Origin: Thiobacillus denitrificans
Lineage (GTDB): Bacteria > Pseudomonadota > Gammaproteobacteria > Burkholderiales > Thiobacillaceae
Length of the DNA stretch: 53,713 nt
Assembly: GCA_020723405.1 (NCBI GenBank)
Contig: DYIY01000008.1
Coordinates: 143,915 to 197,627, forward strand
Reading direction: 5' to 3'
The first letter of the stretch is position 1; each line of letters begins with the position of its first letter. A model generated the notes under the pieces. The model made no database searches. It was given only the letters and a program-made list of their open reading frames with translations, and was not told where the DNA came from. The position numbers and the translations under genes were made by a program. Below, piece after piece: positions 1-7,333 of the stretch.

Positions 1-108
1 GCCGCCACCGGAGCGGGTGCCGCCACCGGAGCGGGTGCCGCCACCGGAGCAGGTGCCGCCACCGGCGCAGGTGCCGCCACCGGAGCAGGTGCCGCCACCG
101 GAGCAGCG
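1..108. repeat. 18-bp in-frame tandem repeat (coding)
   Basis: Six adjacent 18-bp units (1-18, 19-36, 37-54, 55-72, 73-90, 91-108) differ at only a few positions and continue off the window edge. Because 18 is a multiple of 3, the array stays in frame in the minus-strand gene and encodes repeated six-residue units of the type P-A-P-V-A-A. Copy-number change would shorten or lengthen the protein without a frameshift. Confidence 0.9.
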
Positions 109-428
109 GGCATGACCGGCACCAGGGGGTAACCCGGCGGCACGGCCGGGCTGGGGAAGGGGGGCTGGAAGCCGAAGGGCGGGGTCAATCCCGTCACTGG
201 CGGCGAGAGGGGCATGGGCATGACCGGCGGCACCCCCGGCGGAGTGCAATTGGGCGCCGGCCCCACCAGTCCCACCGGCTGGCACTGGCTGAAGCCATTG
301 GACAGGGTGCGGCAGAACTGGTTGACCGAATAGACGAACATCTGGGAACAGTCCTCGGCGGCCCGGGATGCGCCGGGCAAAAAGAGGCCCGCCGCCAGGA
401 GGGCCAAAGGTAATGCACGTGGAAACAT
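1..428 (-). CDS. Secreted proline/alanine-repeat protein (3' end beyond window)
   Basis: The minus-strand frame opens at the ATG at 428 and is still open at base 1, giving at least 142 residues. The start encodes a signal peptide with a hydrophobic core (ALPLALLAAGLFL) and a likely cleavage after ASRA. A short mature region with four cysteines (DCSQ, QFCR, SQCQ, PNCT) follows. Next comes a proline/glycine-rich stretch and then P-A-P-V-A-A repeats. The length is unknown because the gene is cut by the window edge. The repeat could be a flexible spacer across the periplasm or on the surface; no family is recognised. The secreted, low-complexity reading in this frame is far more protein-like than the arginine-rich overlapping frame. 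Confidence 0.6.
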   Translation of the reverse strand, partial: MFPRALPLALLAAGLFLPGASRAAEDCSQMFVYSVNQFCRTLSNGFSQCQPVGLVGPAPNCTPPGVPPVMPMPLSPPVTGLTPPFGFQPPFPSPAVPPGYPLVPVMPAAPVAAPAPVAAPAPVAAPAPVAAPAPVAAPAPVA

Positions 429-594
429 GGAATTCCCCTGTTCTTCAATGGCGATCGCCAACCCGGCGATCATCGTCTGTTCCCTGGTGAAGGCGTTATA
501 TGACCCTGTTGCCGGAATCCGGTCAACCATCGAAGGGGTTTGACCGGCATTTCATGGGCGCCCGGTTGTGGGTCCGTCATGGCCCACGCGAAAC

Positions 595-613
595 CATGAC
601 ATTCCCGTGACAC
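595..613 (-). promoter_or_regulatory. Candidate Pho box (PhoB site)
   Basis: Read on the minus strand, TGTCAC and TGTCAT occur exactly 11 bp apart, the direct-repeat spacing of a PhoB binding site. It lies between the divergent genes at 428 and 674, about 60 bp before the PhoU-like start. Only one repeat pair is seen and no clear -10 element accompanies it, so this is a moderate-confidence site. Confidence 0.4.
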
Positions 614-673
614 GGACACAAAACCGTAACATGGGCCCGATAGCCTGCCTGTTTTGAGCCGAACGAGACCATC

Positions 674-1336
674 ATGCTGGGAAACCGCCTCATCCTCGAC
701 GTGAAGAAGCAGCAGATCGAAGCCAATCTGGCCAGCCTGTTCGCCCAGGTAAAACAAGCCATCGGCGGGGCCATGAACTGCCTTCTGGGGGCCAGCGCCC
801 TGGACTGCCAGGCGCTCATCAATGCCGACGCCGGTGTGAACGAGAAGCGCCGACTGATCGAACAGGATTGCCTGGTGGCCATCGCTTCCCAGCAGCCGGT
901 GGCCCACGATCTGCGTGATCTGGTGGCCGACATGCGGGTGGCCGGTGAGCTGGAGCGCATGGGCGACTACGCCCGGGACATCGCCAGGGACAGCCTGTCC
1001 CTCATGGGCCTGGCGAAGGATGACCGGGGTCTGGCCGACATCCAGGACATGGCCCGCCTGTGTACCGACATGCTGGACCAGGTGGCCCAGTCCCATCGCA
1101 ACGGCGATGCCACCCTGGCCCGCCGGGTGGCGGCACGCAACACGGAACTCCACGCCAGCCGCAAGGCCCTGGTGGACAGCACCCTCACACGCATGCGCGA
1201 AAACCCGGACCTGGTGGACAGCGGCACCCACATCCTGTGGATCACCCACAGCCTGGAACGCTATGGGGATCGGGTGACCAACATCGCCGAACAAGTGGTC
1301 TTCCGGGTGGAAGGGGAAACGGCGGAACTGGGCTGA
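674..1336 (+). CDS. phoU: PhoU domain protein, phosphate-response regulator
   Basis: A 220-residue, all-helical cytoplasmic protein with the two-repeat PhoU arrangement. The signature is a basic N-terminus, then a first repeat with DLRDLVADMR and ELERMGDYARDIAR, and a second repeat ending in SLERYGDRVTNIAEQVVF. PhoU proteins (about 220-240 residues) damp PhoR/PhoB signalling and control the Pst phosphate transporter, binding metal clusters through the E/D-rich helices. No pst or phoBR gene is adjacent, so this is a solitary copy. A candidate Pho box upstream fits phosphate control. Assignment to the family is firm; whether it is the main PhoU or a paralogue cannot be judged here. Confidence 0.88.
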   Translation: MLGNRLILDVKKQQIEANLASLFAQVKQAIGGAMNCLLGASALDCQALINADAGVNEKRRLIEQDCLVAIASQQPVAHDLRDLVADMRVAGELERMGDYARDIARDSLSLMGLAKDDRGLADIQDMARLCTDMLDQVAQSHRNGDATLARRVAARNTELHASRKALVDSTLTRMRENPDLVDSGTHILWITHSLERYGDRVTNIAEQVVFRVEGETAELG

Positions 1337-1433
1337 CCCGGGAACCCGCCCGGCGGGATACAGTCGTACCTGCAACGCGGCAGCGCCAGGAAAGGTCCGT
1401 CGCGATACGACAACCACCCGTCAGGAGCCGACC

Positions 1434-2027
1434 ATGAAGTCCATCCCGCAGTGCCCCACCCTTCCCGCCCCATTCCTGCCTCTGTTGCTGTTGCTGCTGG
1501 CGGCCGCCCTGCTGCTGGCTCCCCCGGCCCGGGCCGATGACACCGCCACCTACGACCAGGACTCGGTCCTCCAGGAAGCCCGGAAATTCTTTGGCGACAC
1601 CACCGAGGGCCTGGCCAAGGTCATCGAGAAGGCCTTCCAGGAAAAGGGCCGCCCGGTGGGCTACATCAAGGGCGAGGAAGTCTCCGCCGCAGTCACCGTC
1701 GGTCTCAGCTACGGCAAGGGCGATCTGGTGTTGAAGAGCGGTGAGACCGGCAAGGTGTTCTGGCAGGGCCCGTCGGTGGGCTTCGACCTGGGTCTCAATG
1801 CCTCCAAAGTCTTCGTTCTGGTCTACCACCTCAAGGACAAGAACGACATCTTCCAGCGCTATCCCGGTGTGGACGGCAGCCTCTACTGGGTGGCCGGCGT
1901 GGGCATGAACTACCAGCAGCGGGACGAGATCGTCCTGGCCCCCATCCGCCTGGGCGTGGGCTGGCGGGCCGGGGCCAGCGTGGGCTACATGCACTACACC
2001 CGGGAGCGCAGCTACCTGCCTTTCTGA
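1434..2027 (+). CDS. EipA/DUF1134 family envelope protein
   Basis: A 197-residue exported protein. Residues 1-34 form a long leucine-rich signal peptide ending PARA-DD, followed by a single small domain. Family hallmarks are visible: KFFGDTTEGLAKVIEKAF, GRPVGYIKGEEVSAA, VFWQGPSVGFDLG, and the C-terminal IVLAPIRLGVGWRAGASVGY. This matches DUF1134, whose alphaproteobacterial member EipA is a periplasmic beta-barrel protein needed for cell-envelope integrity. A good ribosome site (AGGAG) sits before the ATG. It follows phoU by 97 bp in the same direction and may be co-transcribed. The molecular role in betaproteobacteria is unknown. Confidence 0.85.
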   Translation: MKSIPQCPTLPAPFLPLLLLLLAAALLLAPPARADDTATYDQDSVLQEARKFFGDTTEGLAKVIEKAFQEKGRPVGYIKGEEVSAAVTVGLSYGKGDLVLKSGETGKVFWQGPSVGFDLGLNASKVFVLVYHLKDKNDIFQRYPGVDGSLYWVAGVGMNYQQRDEIVLAPIRLGVGWRAGASVGYMHYTRERSYLPF

Positions 2028-2069
2028 TTCCGGCGGAGATTGCCCCGGCGGGAAGGAATGGGTAGCGTA

Positions 2070-2090
2070 GGCGGGTTGCCACAACCCGCC
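2070..2090. repeat. Intergenic hairpin
   Basis: An 8-bp perfect stem (GGCGGGTT/AACCCGCC) with a 5-nt loop lies between the EipA-like gene and the histidine kinase. No U-tract follows, so it looks like a REP-type palindrome or a stabilising hairpin rather than a classical terminator. Confidence 0.55.
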
Positions 2091-2098
2091 CCGGCGGC

Positions 2099-3184
2099 AT
2101 GAGATCCCGCACGACCCCAGCCGAAGCCCCCGCCGATGAACTTGCCAGCCTGCGACTGGAGGTGGCCCGGCTGCGCGCCCTATCGGCCCAGTACCGGGAC
2201 ACGGAGGCACGTCTTTCCCGGCTGGCCGACTTTCCCGAGAAGAACCCGGACATCCTGGTGGGCACCGATCCCCAAGGCCGGGTCACCTACATGAACCAAG
2301 TAGCCGAGGCCCGCTTTCCCACCCTGCTCCGGGACGGCCTGGCCCACCCTCTGCTGCGGGGCCTGGATGATATCTATGCCGAAATGCGCGAACACAACCA
2401 GTCCTACTGGGCCGACGAGGTGAGCCTGGGGGATGCGGCCTTTGAACGCCAGGTGTGTTTCGCCCAGGATGCCGAACCCCTGCGCTTACGCATCTACCTG
2501 CACGAGGTCACCCGGCGCAAGCGGGCCGAGAAGGCCATCCGCAGCCTGGCCCGGCAGACGGTGTTCGCCCAGGAGGAGGAACGCCGCCGCCTGTCCCGGG
2601 AGCTCCACGACGAAGCGGGCCAGTCCCTCACCGCCCTCAAGCTCAGCCTGGAACTACTGCGCGCCGACCCGCCCCGGGCCCCCGGGGAACTGGAGCGCAA
2701 CCTGAAGGAGGCCATCGCCCTGGCCGATGCCACCATGGACCGGGTGCGCCTGCTGGCCCACGGCCTGCGCCCGCCGGCCCTGGACACCCTGGGCCTGGAC
2801 CCCACCCTGCGGGCCACCTGCCGGGACTTCGCCCAGCGCAGCCAGATCGCCGTGCGCTACCAGGGCGGCGAGGTGGCCGGCCTGTCGGACGCCAAGCGCA
2901 TCTGCCTCTACCGGGTGCTCCAGGAGGCCCTCACCAACGTGGCCAAGCACGCCTGGGCCAGCCGGGTGAACGTGAGCCTGCGCCAGGGCGCGGGGCTGGT
3001 GAAGCTGACGGTGAGCGACGACGGCCGGGGCCTGGACCCGGCCAACCTGGCCGACCAGGGCGGCATCGGCCTGCTGGGCATGCGCGAACGGCTGGAACTG
3101 CTGGAAGGCAGCCTCACCGTGAAATCCAGCCCGGGCAAGGGCCTGCGCCTCGTCGCCAGCCTGCCCCTGGAGTCGTCCCCGTGA
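2099..3184 (+). CDS. Cytoplasmic PAS histidine kinase of the NarX/DegS (HisKA_3) type
   Basis: A 361-residue protein without membrane segments. Residues 1-40 are a likely coiled coil, about 45-140 a PAS-like sensor domain, about 150-215 the HisKA_3 dimerisation domain with the phospho-acceptor H170 in RRLSRELHDEAGQ, and about 260-358 the ATPase domain (QEALTNVAKHA, VSDDGRGLD, GIGLLGMRER). These kinases phosphorylate LuxR-type response regulators. The partner gene overlaps its stop codon by four bases, so translation is coupled and the pair is a two-component system. The ligand of the PAS domain cannot be told. The ATG at 2099 has a weak ribosome site; no better start was seen. Confidence 0.88.
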   Translation: MRSRTTPAEAPADELASLRLEVARLRALSAQYRDTEARLSRLADFPEKNPDILVGTDPQGRVTYMNQVAEARFPTLLRDGLAHPLLRGLDDIYAEMREHNQSYWADEVSLGDAAFERQVCFAQDAEPLRLRIYLHEVTRRKRAEKAIRSLARQTVFAQEEERRRLSRELHDEAGQSLTALKLSLELLRADPPRAPGELERNLKEAIALADATMDRVRLLAHGLRPPALDTLGLDPTLRATCRDFAQRSQIAVRYQGGEVAGLSDAKRICLYRVLQEALTNVAKHAWASRVNVSLRQGAGLVKLTVSDDGRGLDPANLADQGGIGLLGMRERLELLEGSLTVKSSPGKGLRLVASLPLESSP

Positions 3185-3825
3185 TCCGCATCGTCATCGC
3201 CGACGACCACAGTCTGGTGCGGGAAGGCATCCGCGCTTTGCTTGAGAAGGCCGGCGACATCCAGGTGGTGGGCGAGGCGGTGGACGGCCAGGAGGCGGTG
3301 GACCTGGTGCTGGCCCAGGCCCCGGACGTGCTGCTCATGGACATCGCCATGCCCCGGCTCAACGGCATCCAGGCCGCCGAACGGCTGCATGGGGCAGGCT
3401 GCGCCACCCGCGTCGTCATCCTCTCCATGTTTTCTGACCCGGCCCTGGTGCGCCAGGCCCTGCACAACGGGGTGAAGGGCTTCCTGCCCAAGGGGGCGGT
3501 GTCCGAGGAACTGCTGTTCGCCCTGCGCGCCGCCGCCCGTGGGGCGGTGTACCTGAGCCCCGCCGTCTCCCAGGACGCCCTGGCGGAGGCCCCGCCCAGG
3601 GCCGGTGGCGCCCCGGAGCCCCGCCGCCTGACCCCCCGGGAGCGGGAACTGCTGCTGCTCATCGGCAAGGGCCGCACCAACGCCCAGATCGCCCAGGACC
3701 TGGGCATCAGCATCAAGACCGTGGAACGGCACCGCACCCACCTGATGCAGAAGCTCAACGCCCGCAACCTGGTGGAACTGATCCGTATCGCCCTGACCCA
3801 GGGCCTGATCCCCCTGGAGGAGTGA
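3181..3825 (+). CDS. LuxR/NarL-type response regulator
   Basis: A 214-residue regulator starting at GTG 3181, whose GTGA overlaps the kinase stop codon. The receiver domain (1-120) has the acidic pair at 8-9, the phospho-acceptor D54 (LLMDIAMP) and a conserved lysine in GFLPKGA. The output domain (about 147-210) is a NarL/FixJ helix-turn-helix (LTPRERELLLLIGKGRTN, then GISIKTVERHRTHLMQKL). It would be phosphorylated by the upstream kinase and bind DNA as a dimer. No target gene can be assigned; the antiporter gene 120 bp downstream in the same direction is one candidate. Confidence 0.9.
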   Translation: MIRIVIADDHSLVREGIRALLEKAGDIQVVGEAVDGQEAVDLVLAQAPDVLLMDIAMPRLNGIQAAERLHGAGCATRVVILSMFSDPALVRQALHNGVKGFLPKGAVSEELLFALRAAARGAVYLSPAVSQDALAEAPPRAGGAPEPRRLTPRERELLLLIGKGRTNAQIAQDLGISIKTVERHRTHLMQKLNARNLVELIRIALTQGLIPLEE

Positions 3826-3945
3826 CGCCCGGGGGTGAGGGTAAACCCCCATATCCCGGGCGGGTTGAACCGGATTGATCCCTCCTGCGGGCGGGGGCAT
3901 AGTCGCGGCCACAATCCATAAACCCGCTCGAACAAAGGATTTGCC

Positions 3946-5160
3946 ATGCCCCACGCCATGACCACGACGGAGATCTTCCTGATCGCCATGATGATCATCT
4001 TCACCGTCCCCTACCTGATCTGGCGGGTAGGCAGGACGGAGTATTACGCCCCCCTGGTGGTGGTGCAGATCATCACCGGCATCCTGCTGGGCCCCGGCAT
4101 CCTGGGCGCCGTCTTCCCCGACTATTACACCTTTGTCTTCACGCCCCAGGTCATTCAATCCCTGAACGGCATCGCCTGGTGGGCGGTGATGATCTTCGTG
4201 TTCATCGCCGGCATCGAACTGGACCTCATCCAGGCCTGGAAACACCGGGGCGAGACCAGCATCACCGCCGGCCTGGCCCTGGGCACCCCCATGGCCCTGG
4301 GCTGCGTCGCCGCCGTGCTCCTGCTGGCCTGGCAGCCGGGCTGGATCGGCGTCAAGGGCCACGACTGGCAGTTCGTCATCGGCATCGGCATGGCCTGCGC
4401 CGTCACCGCCCTGCCCATCCTGGTGCTGTTCATGGAAAAGCTGGAAATCCTCCGCCAGCCCATCGGCCAGCGCATCCTGCGCTACGCCAGCATGGACGAC
4501 ATCGCCATCTGGGGCGTGCTGGCCCTGATCCTGCTGGACTGGGAACGCATCGGCCGCCAGGTAGGCTTTCTGGTGGGCTACGCCGTCATCGGCTACCTGT
4601 TCCGCAAGATCATGTGGAAACTGAAGGACAACGACCGCTGGTACGCCGGCCTCATCTGGCTGGCCATGGTGGGCTTCGCCGCCGACTGGGCCGGCCTGCA
4701 CTTCATGGTGGGCGCCTTCCTGGCCGGCGCCATCATGGACAGTTCCTGGTTCAACCAGCAGAAGATGGACGCCTTCCGCCACAACATCCTGCTGGCCGTC
4801 ATGCCGGTGTTCTTCCTCAGCACCGGCCTGCGCACCAACTGGACCATGGGCGGCGAGGCGGTGTTCGTGGCCGCCGCCATCCTGTTGGTGGCCTCGGTGG
4901 TGGGCAAGCTGGCCGGCCTGCAACTGGCCGGCAAAATCCTCAAGTGGCAACCCGGCGAAGCCTCCATCATCGGCTGGCTGCTGCAGACCAAGGCCCTGAT
5001 CATGATCATCTTTGCCAATGTGCTGCTGGACAAGGAAATCATCACCAGCGAGACCTTCACCGCCCTGCTGCTCATGGCCGTGGCCAGCACCATGCTGACC
5101 ATCCCTGTCGTCTCGCCCAAGTTGCAGCGCATGAAGGAACTCATTTTCCGATCCACCTGA
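3946..5160 (+). CDS. Kef-type cation/proton antiporter (CPA2 family)
   Basis: A 404-residue inner-membrane protein with about 12 hydrophobic segments and the CPA2 Na+/H+ exchanger fold. Family features include the early TGILLGPGILG, an intramembrane FVFIAGIELDL, and HFMVGAFLAGAIM. It ends soon after the last membrane helix, so it lacks the C-terminal RCK/TrkA nucleotide-binding domain of KefB/KefC. It should exchange K+ or Na+ for protons; the ion is not predictable. The start at 3946 is preceded by AAAGGA; an alternative ATG is at 3958. A strong terminator follows, so it ends a transcription unit. Confidence 0.85.
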   Translation: MPHAMTTTEIFLIAMMIIFTVPYLIWRVGRTEYYAPLVVVQIITGILLGPGILGAVFPDYYTFVFTPQVIQSLNGIAWWAVMIFVFIAGIELDLIQAWKHRGETSITAGLALGTPMALGCVAAVLLLAWQPGWIGVKGHDWQFVIGIGMACAVTALPILVLFMEKLEILRQPIGQRILRYASMDDIAIWGVLALILLDWERIGRQVGFLVGYAVIGYLFRKIMWKLKDNDRWYAGLIWLAMVGFAADWAGLHFMVGAFLAGAIMDSSWFNQQKMDAFRHNILLAVMPVFFLSTGLRTNWTMGGEAVFVAAAILLVASVVGKLAGLQLAGKILKWQPGEASIIGWLLQTKALIMIIFANVLLDKEIITSETFTALLLMAVASTMLTIPVVSPKLQRMKELIFRST

Positions 5161-5180
5161 CCATGCCTGGAACTCCCCGG

Positions 5181-5206
5181 AAAACGCGCCGCAAGGCGCG
5201 TTTTTC
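5181..5206 (+). terminator. Rho-independent terminator after the antiporter gene
   Basis: A 10-bp perfect stem (AAAACGCGCC/GGCGCGTTTT) with a GCAA loop runs into a T-rich tract, 20 bp after the antiporter stop codon. The symmetric A/T ends would let it work in both directions. Confidence 0.9.
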
Positions 5207-5362
5207 ATTTCCGCCCCGCCCATTGGGTGGGGGGTTTCCCCCAAGCCCCGGGCATTTGCCCCACCCCTCTCCGGTAGGGCAAACCCTGCCACATCGCGGC
5301 GTGTAAATTTTTTCCATTCCCATTCAAAGGTTTACCCCGCAGCCGGGTCTGATGGCTCGGAT

Positions 5363-5378
5363 TGGCACGCCTCTCGCA
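5363..5378 (+). promoter_or_regulatory. Sigma-54 (-24/-12) promoter
   Basis: TGGCACG-N4-TCGCA carries the invariant GG and GC dinucleotides exactly 12 bp apart and a near-perfect -24 half. It lies 63 bp upstream of the small secreted protein gene at 5441, giving a predicted start near 5390. No enhancer-binding palindrome was recognised upstream. Confidence 0.7.
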
Positions 5379-5440
5379 TAGAGGGACACGCCAGGGCAAC
5401 GATCCAGCCCGGTCACCCTCAACCACCAAGGAGCAGCCAA

Positions 5441-5815
5441 ATGAAAGCCACCACCACCTTCCTGTCCCTCGCCCTCGTCAGCTTCCTGGCCGCCAGTGCC
5501 GCCGACGCCGCTTCCATCCGGGTCAAGTGTGAGCAGCGGGGAACACGCTCGTCCACTGTCTCCGTGGACGGCAAGGACCTGACCCCCGGCGCCTACACCG
5601 CCATGGTCACCTCCGGCTCCAACAGCGCCAGTTCCGGCCTGATGGACACCGTGGGCGACGAAGTGGAATTCGACTTCTCCAGCAAGGCCAACGACATCGC
5701 CGCCGGGGCCGTGGAAATCCCGAAGAACTTCATCCAGGGCGGCAGCGTCACCGCCAAGATCCTGTCCGGCGACTTCACCGTGGTATCGGACACGGTGTCC
5801 TGCCGGGTGCGCTGA
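5441..5815 (+). CDS. Small secreted protein of unknown function, sigma-54 controlled
   Basis: A 124-residue protein with a clear signal peptide (cleavage near residue 23, ADA-AS), so a mature form of about 100 residues in the periplasm or outside. The mature part is rich in Ser, Thr, Gly, Val and looks like a compact beta-sandwich. Single cysteines near each end (C30, C121) could form one disulfide. An AAGGAG ribosome site precedes the ATG. The gene stands alone: a terminator before it, its own sigma-54 promoter, and a terminator after it. Sigma-54 control suggests nitrogen, motility, surface-polysaccharide or stress-linked expression. No family is recognised. Confidence 0.8.
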   Translation: MKATTTFLSLALVSFLAASAADAASIRVKCEQRGTRSSTVSVDGKDLTPGAYTAMVTSGSNSASSGLMDTVGDEVEFDFSSKANDIAAGAVEIPKNFIQGGSVTAKILSGDFTVVSDTVSCRVR

Positions 5816-5837
5816 GCACGTAGCAGGCAGGTTCTGG

Positions 5838-5874
5838 AACGGCGCGCCCCGGCGGGGTGCGCCGTTCTTGTTTT
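5838..5874 (+). terminator. Rho-independent terminator
   Basis: A GC-rich hairpin (AACGGCGC...GCGCCGTT, extended inward by GCCCC/GGGGT) followed by CTTGTTTT lies 20 bp after the secreted-protein stop codon. Confidence 0.8.
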
Positions 5875-5920
5875 CACGGCGGGCGGAATCTGGAATGCCT
5901 GCGTTGGTAAATCCCCCCTA

Positions 5921-5985
5921 CCCCCCCTTTACGAAAGGGGGGGAACAGGTTGTGGCAGAGCTGGGGTTCCCCCTTACATAGGGGG
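5921..5985. repeat. Two poly-C/poly-G intergenic palindromes
   Basis: A perfect 10-bp stem (CCCCCCCTTT/AAAGGGGGGG, loop ACG) at 5921-5943 is followed by a second C5/G5 hairpin at 5969-5985. They are REP-like and sit in the 280-bp gap before the DUF2914 gene. No gene is supported in that gap. Confidence 0.6.
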
Positions 5986-6095
5986 CAAGGGGGTATGCCG
6001 CCGCCCAGCACGATCAAGCCCCCCTCATCCCATCCTTGTCCAGGGCAGGACGGGAAAGGGACAATGAACGCCCCTTTTACCTCCCGGCCGGGCCC

Positions 6096-7214
6096 ATGGC
6101 TGCCGACACCTTTGCGCTGAGCTTTCCCCGACTGCATGACCGGCTGATCCGCCTCCAGCGGGCCCTGCCCGCCCTGGCCTTCTTCGGCGGCTTTCTGTGG
6201 GATGCCCTGACCCTGGGCCGCAACGTCGCGCCCATGGACCTGTGGATCCTGGCCGGCTATCTGGCCCTGGCGGCAGGCATCCTGTGGTTCCTGGGCCGCC
6301 GCCAGGCTCGGGAGGCCGCTGCCGCCGGGGCGCCGGAGGGAACGACGCCCCCCATGGCACCCCGCCCCTGGTGGCGGGAATCCGGGCCCTATCTGCTGCT
6401 CCAGTTCTGCTTCGGCGGACTCTTCTCGGCCCTGTTCATCTTCTACTTCAAGAGCTCCAGCCATCTGCTGGCCCTGTTCTGGGCCCTGGGCCTGGGGGCC
6501 CTGCTGGTGGCCAACGAGTTCCTGGAGGACCAGTACCGGCGCTTCACCCTCACCTGGGCCCTGTTCGGCCTGTGCGCCATGCTGCTGCTCAATTTCGCCG
6601 TCCCCCACATCCTGGGCAGCCTGTCGGCCTTCTGGTTCTACTTGAGCACCCTGGCCGGGGCGGGCCTGGCCCACACTCTGCGCCACAAGACCCCGGGCCG
6701 GCCGGGCCGCATCCGCCCGGTGTGGGCCGTGGCCGGCGCGTTGATCCTGGCCTGGCTGCTGGACGTGATCCCGCCGGTGCCCCTGGTGAAGCGCGCCATC
6801 ACCGTGGGCCACGACCTGGGCAAACAGGGGGGCGACTACGTGATCCACCACGAAAAGACTCCCTGGTGGGTGTTCTGGCGGGAAGTGGAAAGCGAGGTTC
6901 ATTTGCTCCCCGGGGAACGGCTCTACTGCCTGGCCGCCGTGTTCGCCCCCACGGGCCTCAACACCCGCCTCTACCATCACTGGCGTTACAAGGACCCGGA
7001 CCAGGGCTGGGTGAGCCGCTCGCGCATCGGCCTGGCCCTGGCCGGGGGCCGCCAGGGGGGCTACCGGGGCTACACCTACAAGACGAACCTGGCCCCGGGG
7101 GATTGGGAGGTGAGCGTGGAAACGGAGGCGGGCCGCACCGTGGCGATCCATGAGTTCACGGTGTCGGAGGACCCCCGGGAGGCCGATGCGCGGATGCTGG
7201 AGGAGCGCATCTGA
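6096..7214 (+). CDS. Multi-spanning membrane protein with C-terminal DUF2914 domain
   Basis: From the ATG at 6096 the product has 372 residues. The first ~230 residues hold about seven or eight hydrophobic helices, with a charged loop near residues 70-95. The last ~120 residues form a soluble domain with DUF2914 features: LYCLAAVFAPTGL, LYHHWRYKD, LAGGRQGGYRGYTYKTN and PGDWEVSVETEAGR. DUF2914 domains are probably periplasmic and of unknown function. The 6096 ATG lacks a good ribosome site, whereas a well-placed GGGAAAGGG precedes an 18-codon overlapping frame at 6064-6120. The start is therefore uncertain; a TTG at 6036 is an in-frame alternative. Confidence 0.75.
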   Translation: MAADTFALSFPRLHDRLIRLQRALPALAFFGGFLWDALTLGRNVAPMDLWILAGYLALAAGILWFLGRRQAREAAAAGAPEGTTPPMAPRPWWRESGPYLLLQFCFGGLFSALFIFYFKSSSHLLALFWALGLGALLVANEFLEDQYRRFTLTWALFGLCAMLLLNFAVPHILGSLSAFWFYLSTLAGAGLAHTLRHKTPGRPGRIRPVWAVAGALILAWLLDVIPPVPLVKRAITVGHDLGKQGGDYVIHHEKTPWWVFWREVESEVHLLPGERLYCLAAVFAPTGLNTRLYHHWRYKDPDQGWVSRSRIGLALAGGRQGGYRGYTYKTNLAPGDWEVSVETEAGRTVAIHEFTVSEDPREADARMLEERI

Positions 7215-7269
7215 GCCTGCTGGGGGAGGGAGGCGAGGTCGCCCGTTGCGGGTCTCCCCCTCACCCCTG

Positions 7270-7292
7270 CCCTCTCCCACCAGGGGAGAGGG
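7270..7292. repeat. Palindrome between convergent genes
   Basis: CCCTCTCCC and GGGAGAGGG pair across a short loop between the convergent DUF2914 and PEP-CTERM genes. The same core recurs at 33743-33766. It may act as a bidirectional transcript end. Confidence 0.55.
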
Positions 7293-7333
7293 AGAAAACC
7301 AGGGGCTCGGGATGGCCCAGGGATCGCCGTATC

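Noticed and set aside
2908-5292. Long minus-strand frame opposite the two-component system and antiporter
   Set aside because: Gly/Gln/His/Asp-rich translation of the kind made by the antisense of GC-rich genes; no start signal or domain.
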